Source of the DNA: Rhodoferax sp.
GTDB lineage: Bacteria; Pseudomonadota; Gammaproteobacteria; Burkholderiales; Burkholderiaceae_C
Length of the DNA stretch: 64,000 nucleotides
Reading direction: 5' to 3'
Assembly (NCBI RefSeq): GCF_030697375.1
Contig: NZ_JAUYQD010000105.1
Coordinates: 1 to 64,000 of the forward strand
Positions 61,035 to 64,000 of the stretch are shown here, piece after piece. The position numbers were made by a program, and so were the translations under genes. The notes below the pieces were generated by a model, which did not search any database, had not been told where the DNA came from, and saw only the letters and a program-made list of their open reading frames with translations. Position 1 is the first letter of the stretch. Every line of letters starts with the position of its first letter.

Positions 61035-61232
61035 ATGAACCACGAAGCACTGGGCAAACTGATGGACCGCTGGAGCAGCGATGCGGTCTTCCGCGCGGCG
61101 GTGCGCGCTGATCCGCTGGGTGCCATCGCAAATACCGGACTGCAGCTATCGGACGAGGAGATGGCGGCGGTCCAGGCTGTTGACTGGGCTCTGTCCGACC
61201 AGGAACTGGTTTCCCGGGCCAGTCTGACGTGA
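61035..61232 (+). CDS. RiPP-precursor-like peptide 2
   Basis: This 65-residue peptide differs from peptide 1 at only a few residues up to EL, and then ends VSRASLT instead of AARTSHAA. W13 and W51 are conserved. The whole unit including GAAAGG-type ribosome binding site is tandemly duplicated from 60805-61022. It ends one base before the next ATG. Confidence 0.75.
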   Translation: MNHEALGKLMDRWSSDAVFRAAVRADPLGAIANTGLQLSDEEMAAVQAVDWALSDQELVSRASLT

Positions 61233-61233
61233 C

Positions 61234-63063
61234 ATGGTGGGAGGCGCACCGGGCAGGCCTCAGATGGATCGGCTGGCCGTTCTCGCGGCCGTTCCCGGCC
61301 TGTCCGAGTTGCCACCGTCAGCGCTGCAAGCGCTGGCCCACAGCATGCAGGAAGAAAGGTATGCCTGCGGCGCCCAGGTGGTGGCGGAGGGCGATACCGG
61401 TGACCGCTTCTATGCCATTGTGCGTGGCAGGGCGGAGGTGAGCGCACACAACATACCGCTGGGCAATCTTGGCCCGCAGGAGGTGTTCGGAGAAATCGCG
61501 CTGCTGTCGCCAGAGGTCCGGCGCACAGCGACGGTGCGTGCGCAGACCGAGCTTGTCTTGCTGAGCCTGAGCGCCACTGATTTTCGCAAGCTGCTGCAAG
61601 GCCATCCTGCACTGCAGCACCATCTGCAAGCCAGCGCGCGGCGTCTGTTGCGCCTGCGCTTCTTGAAGCTTTCCACCCCGTTTGCAGGCAGCAGCCAGAG
61701 CGCCTTGCTGCGCTTGGCAGAACACGCCGAGGATCTGCGCGTGGCAGCGGGCGACACCGTTATTCGGGCGGGGGAGGCCGGCGACACGGCCTACTGTCTG
61801 GTCTCGGGCCGGTTGCAGGTGCTGCGCGAGGGCCAGGCGGTGGTGCAACTCGAAGCCGGTGCGCTGTTTGGTGAAGCGGCGCTGTTGACCGGCGACCCGC
61901 GCAACGCCACGGTGCAAGCGCTGGAAGCGTCAGAGCTGATGGTCTTGCACCGCGCCACGGTGTTGGCGGCCATGGGCGAGGACCCGCGCGTGGCCACCGC
62001 CTGCCTGACCATGCTGCGCCTGCGCGAGCGGCCGCGCCGGACACCAGGGATTGAGGTCTTCGACAGCCGGTCGGCGGACAGAACGCCGTTCACCGTGCTG
62101 AAGAATCCTGGCCAGGGGCGCTACTTCCACTTGTCGGCCGAGGGGCGCTTTGTGTGGGACCGGCTGGACGGTGCGCACGATTTACGCGCGCTTGCCATCG
62201 AGTTCTTCGTCGCCTTCAAACGCTTCGCCCCGGACATGGTGGCCGCGATCGTTCATGCGCTGGCGTTGGCCGGATTTGTCGAGGTCCGCAGCCTGGCGCC
62301 GGATGTGCGTGCGGCAAGCACCCGCCCTGCCGGGCGGTGGCAGCCTTTTGCAGACGCCGTGCGCAGCGCCTTGAACTGGCAGATGGCGCTGAACCACTGC
62401 GACCCCTGGATTTCGCGGCTCTATGCCGCTGGTATGGGCCGCCTCTTCACGCCGCTGTGTTTGGTGGCCATGGCGCTGCTCAGCGTGGCCGGCATGGTGG
62501 CCTTTGCCTTCTACGCGGCGCCAGCCTGGCGCATTCTGGCGGCGCCCGCTCCACTGCCTGGCATGGGGTGGCTGTTGCCGGCTGGGCTGTTCGCCTTGCT
62601 GGCGCACGAGGCCGGCCATGCACTCACCGTCAAAGCCTGTGGACGCACGGTGGAGCGCATGGGCCTGGGCTGGTACTGGGTGACACCGGTTTTGTTTGTC
62701 GATACGTCCGACATGTGGCTCGCGGGGAAATGGCAGCGCATCGCGGTTGGCCTGGCCGGCATCTGCGCCAACCTGGTGTTGGCGGGGTTGGCGGCCCTGC
62801 TGGTTCCGCTGTTGGGGGCGCAAGCGGGCGCGGTGGCGTGGCTGTTTGCCGCGCTGTCCTACGTGTCGGTGGTCTTCAACCTCAACCCCCTGCTCGAATA
62901 TGATGGCTACCATGTGTTGAGCGACTGGCTGGAACGCCCGAACTTGCGGCGCGCAGCGACCGACCCGCGCGGCCAAGGCGTCGACCTGCTCTACGGTGTG
63001 ATCGCAGCGGCCTACATCGCGTTGCTCGGTTTCCTTTTTCTGGCAATGCGGTCGGTCATGTAG
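61234..63063 (+). CDS. cNMP-binding x2 / PqqD-like / M50 metalloprotease fusion
   Basis: The 609-residue protein has four parts. Two cyclic-nucleotide-binding domains have phosphate-cassette motifs FGEIALL...RRTATV (residue 85) and FGEAALL...RNATV (residue 212). A PqqD-like domain (about 285-355, GRYFHLSAEGRFVWDRLDGA) follows. The membrane M50 protease has HEAGH at 458-462, and NPLLEYDGYHVLSDWLERPN at 551-570 supplies the third metal ligand. The last part resembles YydH-type peptide zinc metalloproteases. The start may be ATG 61234 or 61264. PqqD domains bind RiPP leaders, so it probably recognises and cuts the two peptides in the membrane under cNMP control. Confidence 0.85.
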   Translation: MVGGAPGRPQMDRLAVLAAVPGLSELPPSALQALAHSMQEERYACGAQVVAEGDTGDRFYAIVRGRAEVSAHNIPLGNLGPQEVFGEIALLSPEVRRTATVRAQTELVLLSLSATDFRKLLQGHPALQHHLQASARRLLRLRFLKLSTPFAGSSQSALLRLAEHAEDLRVAAGDTVIRAGEAGDTAYCLVSGRLQVLREGQAVVQLEAGALFGEAALLTGDPRNATVQALEASELMVLHRATVLAAMGEDPRVATACLTMLRLRERPRRTPGIEVFDSRSADRTPFTVLKNPGQGRYFHLSAEGRFVWDRLDGAHDLRALAIEFFVAFKRFAPDMVAAIVHALALAGFVEVRSLAPDVRAASTRPAGRWQPFADAVRSALNWQMALNHCDPWISRLYAAGMGRLFTPLCLVAMALLSVAGMVAFAFYAAPAWRILAAPAPLPGMGWLLPAGLFALLAHEAGHALTVKACGRTVERMGLGWYWVTPVLFVDTSDMWLAGKWQRIAVGLAGICANLVLAGLAALLVPLLGAQAGAVAWLFAALSYVSVVFNLNPLLEYDGYHVLSDWLERPNLRRAATDPRGQGVDLLYGVIAAAYIALLGFLFLAMRSVM

Positions 63064-63126
63064 CAAGCGCGAACGGGTGCAAACCACCCCCTACTTTTTT
63101 GGTGTTCTGATGAAAGACGGCCCAGC

Positions 63127-63447
63127 ATGAAAAGAAAGAGCCACCTTGTATTTTTCGTTTGTTTTCTTGTGGCCACGTTGGCCGCAGCTGCAGAGGAAAA
63201 AAACCTGTGCAAAGTCACCTGCGAATCCGAACAGCAGCAATGCCGGGGTTTGGCGGTTTCGCAAACCGAAACTGACATGAACCCGCCGTGGCACTTTGAT
63301 TTTGACAACCAATTGCTCGATAGGAAGAGAGACATGCGATCGGTCCTAGAGGACAAGCAACGGCGATCGGATATAGAAAAAAATCTGAAGTTCGAGAGAT
63401 CCCAACAGTGCACAAAGGTCTATATGCAATGTATGGGTCTGTGCTGA
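63127..63447 (+). CDS. Small secreted cysteine-containing protein
   Basis: The 106-residue protein has a signal peptide (residues 1-22, ending ATLAAAA) and a mature part with paired cysteines in LCKVTCESEQQQC and QCTKVYMQCMGLC, which suggests a CxxxC helical-hairpin with disulfides. The middle is charged. I do not recognise a family. It lies 63 bases after the protease gene on the same strand, so membership in that operon is possible. Confidence 0.7.
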   Translation: MKRKSHLVFFVCFLVATLAAAAEEKNLCKVTCESEQQQCRGLAVSQTETDMNPPWHFDFDNQLLDRKRDMRSVLEDKQRRSDIEKNLKFERSQQCTKVYMQCMGLC

Positions 63448-63456
63448 TTTCTGCGG

Positions 63457-64000
63457 CTACAGCAGGCCAGGCAGGAAACGGTAACGCACTTTTTGCGCAT
63501 ACAGCGCGTATTCGCCATCGACCCGGCGCAGGTGGTCCTCTTCGGTCAGCGCACGCATCGCGTAAATCAGCGTCCAGCCCAGCACCGAGCCCAGGGCTTG
63601 CAGACCCAGCCAGAACGACTGGCCGAATGCCGCAGCCACCAGTGGCGCCGAGCCGATCCACCAAGCCATGTTCTTGCAGGTGTAGGCTGGATGGCGGACC
63701 ACCGCGTAGGGGCCGCGCTTGACCATACCGCGGTAGGTCAGATTGCTGGCCTTCAAGCCGAGGGCCACCGATGCCGAGGCGTAGAGCGCCATCAGCAGCA
63801 ACAGCAGCAGGTTCATTACCAGGTGCACCGTCGGGTCGTCATACTTCGGGAACTCGCTTTTGTAGGAGCCCAGCACGGCGACGGTGACCTGGTTAAACGG
63901 GGGGTAGCAGACCATGGCGACGGCCCAGCCCAGCCAAGTCGGATCGACCGAACGGATTTCGTTGCCCAGGCGCGGCGATTCGACCAGGTAACCGACGGTG
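63457..64000 (-). CDS. Isoprenylcysteine methyltransferase-like protein, 5' end cut by window
   Basis: The C-terminal part has the ICMT/phospholipid-methyltransferase motifs KRGPYAVVRHPAYTCKN and EYALYAQKVRYRFLPG, with four or more membrane helices. The frame continues without a start through base 64000, reading TVGYLVESPRLGNEIRSVDP at the edge. It converges on the secreted-protein gene. Such proteins are common stand-alone genes in this family, so a link to the prenyl operon is only suggestive. Confidence 0.82.
   Translation of the reverse strand, partial: TVGYLVESPRLGNEIRSVDPTWLGWAVAMVCYPPFNQVTVAVLGSYKSEFPKYDDPTVHLVMNLLLLLLMALYASASVALGLKASNLTYRGMVKRGPYAVVRHPAYTCKNMAWWIGSAPLVAAAFGQSFWLGLQALGSVLGWTLIYAMRALTEEDHLRRVDGEYALYAQKVRYRFLPGLL

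Overview
The window looks like the origin-proximal part of the chromosome of a nitrogen-fixing betaproteobacterium of the family Comamonadaceae, probably Rhodoferax-like. The evidence is high GC coding DNA with GTG and TTG starts, the dnaN-dnaA-rpmH-rnpA-yidD-yidC-mnmE block, a nif/fix operon, and a dispersed ~60-bp repeat of the type I associate with this family. The genus is an inference; no rRNA gene is present.

Layout. 0.3-6.4 kb: nifV-cysE-nifW-fixABCX behind a sigma54 promoter with a NifA-type upstream site. 6.4-12.0 kb: gyrB, dnaN and dnaA on the minus strand and a candidate origin. 12.0-22.5 kb: rpmH to mnmE, apt, a KefB/C-type exchanger, and kdsD-kdsC-lptC for lipopolysaccharide. 22.6-28.0 kb: a glycine-rich RRM protein, then a copper-storage 'bufferin' cluster (precursor, MNIO enzyme, partner, DoxX) overlapping a GGDEF/EAL gene. 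28.6-31.9 kb: amtB with its own sigma54 promoter, a GDT1/TMEM165 transporter, and two small proteins. 32-39.4 kb: a SAM-II riboswitch controlling metX-metW, an M20 peptidase, a lipase-like hydrolase, a GGDEF/EAL protein and an MFS transporter. 39.5-44.5 kb: ubiU-ubiV-ubiT-(DGC protein)-ubiX-ubiD, an oxygen-independent ubiquinone operon behind a likely FNR box.

44.5-56.5 kb is a patchwork accessory region. Two inserted blocks are each bracketed by a direct duplication of host sequence: the ubiD 3' end, and a hydrolase/Crp-regulator intergenic region. In each case one copy is intact and the other deleted. Two IS91-type transposase fragments, a truncated CAP gene and an ArsR/SRPBCC relic lie among them. 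The cargo is an AlbA_2/RecG-like regulator, a class V aminotransferase, an exported protein of unknown function, and a TetR-controlled hydrolase-SDR-SDR operon.

59.6-63.1 kb holds the most novel-looking system. A promoter leads into an isoprenyl-synthase-like (ComQ-like) enzyme, two nearly identical 65-66-residue peptides that resemble RiPP precursors, and a four-part protein: two cyclic-nucleotide-binding domains, a PqqD-like peptide-binding domain and an M50 membrane metalloprotease. The genes overlap or nearly touch, so they form one operon. I interpret it as a candidate prenylated-peptide (RiPP-like) system. An isoprenylcysteine-methyltransferase-like gene cut by the window edge lies nearby on the other strand, but the peptides contain no cysteine.

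Functional themes fit a facultatively anaerobic diazotroph: nitrogenase electron supply (FixABCX), homocitrate for the cofactor (NifV), ammonium uptake (AmtB) and anaerobic ubiquinone synthesis (UbiUVT).
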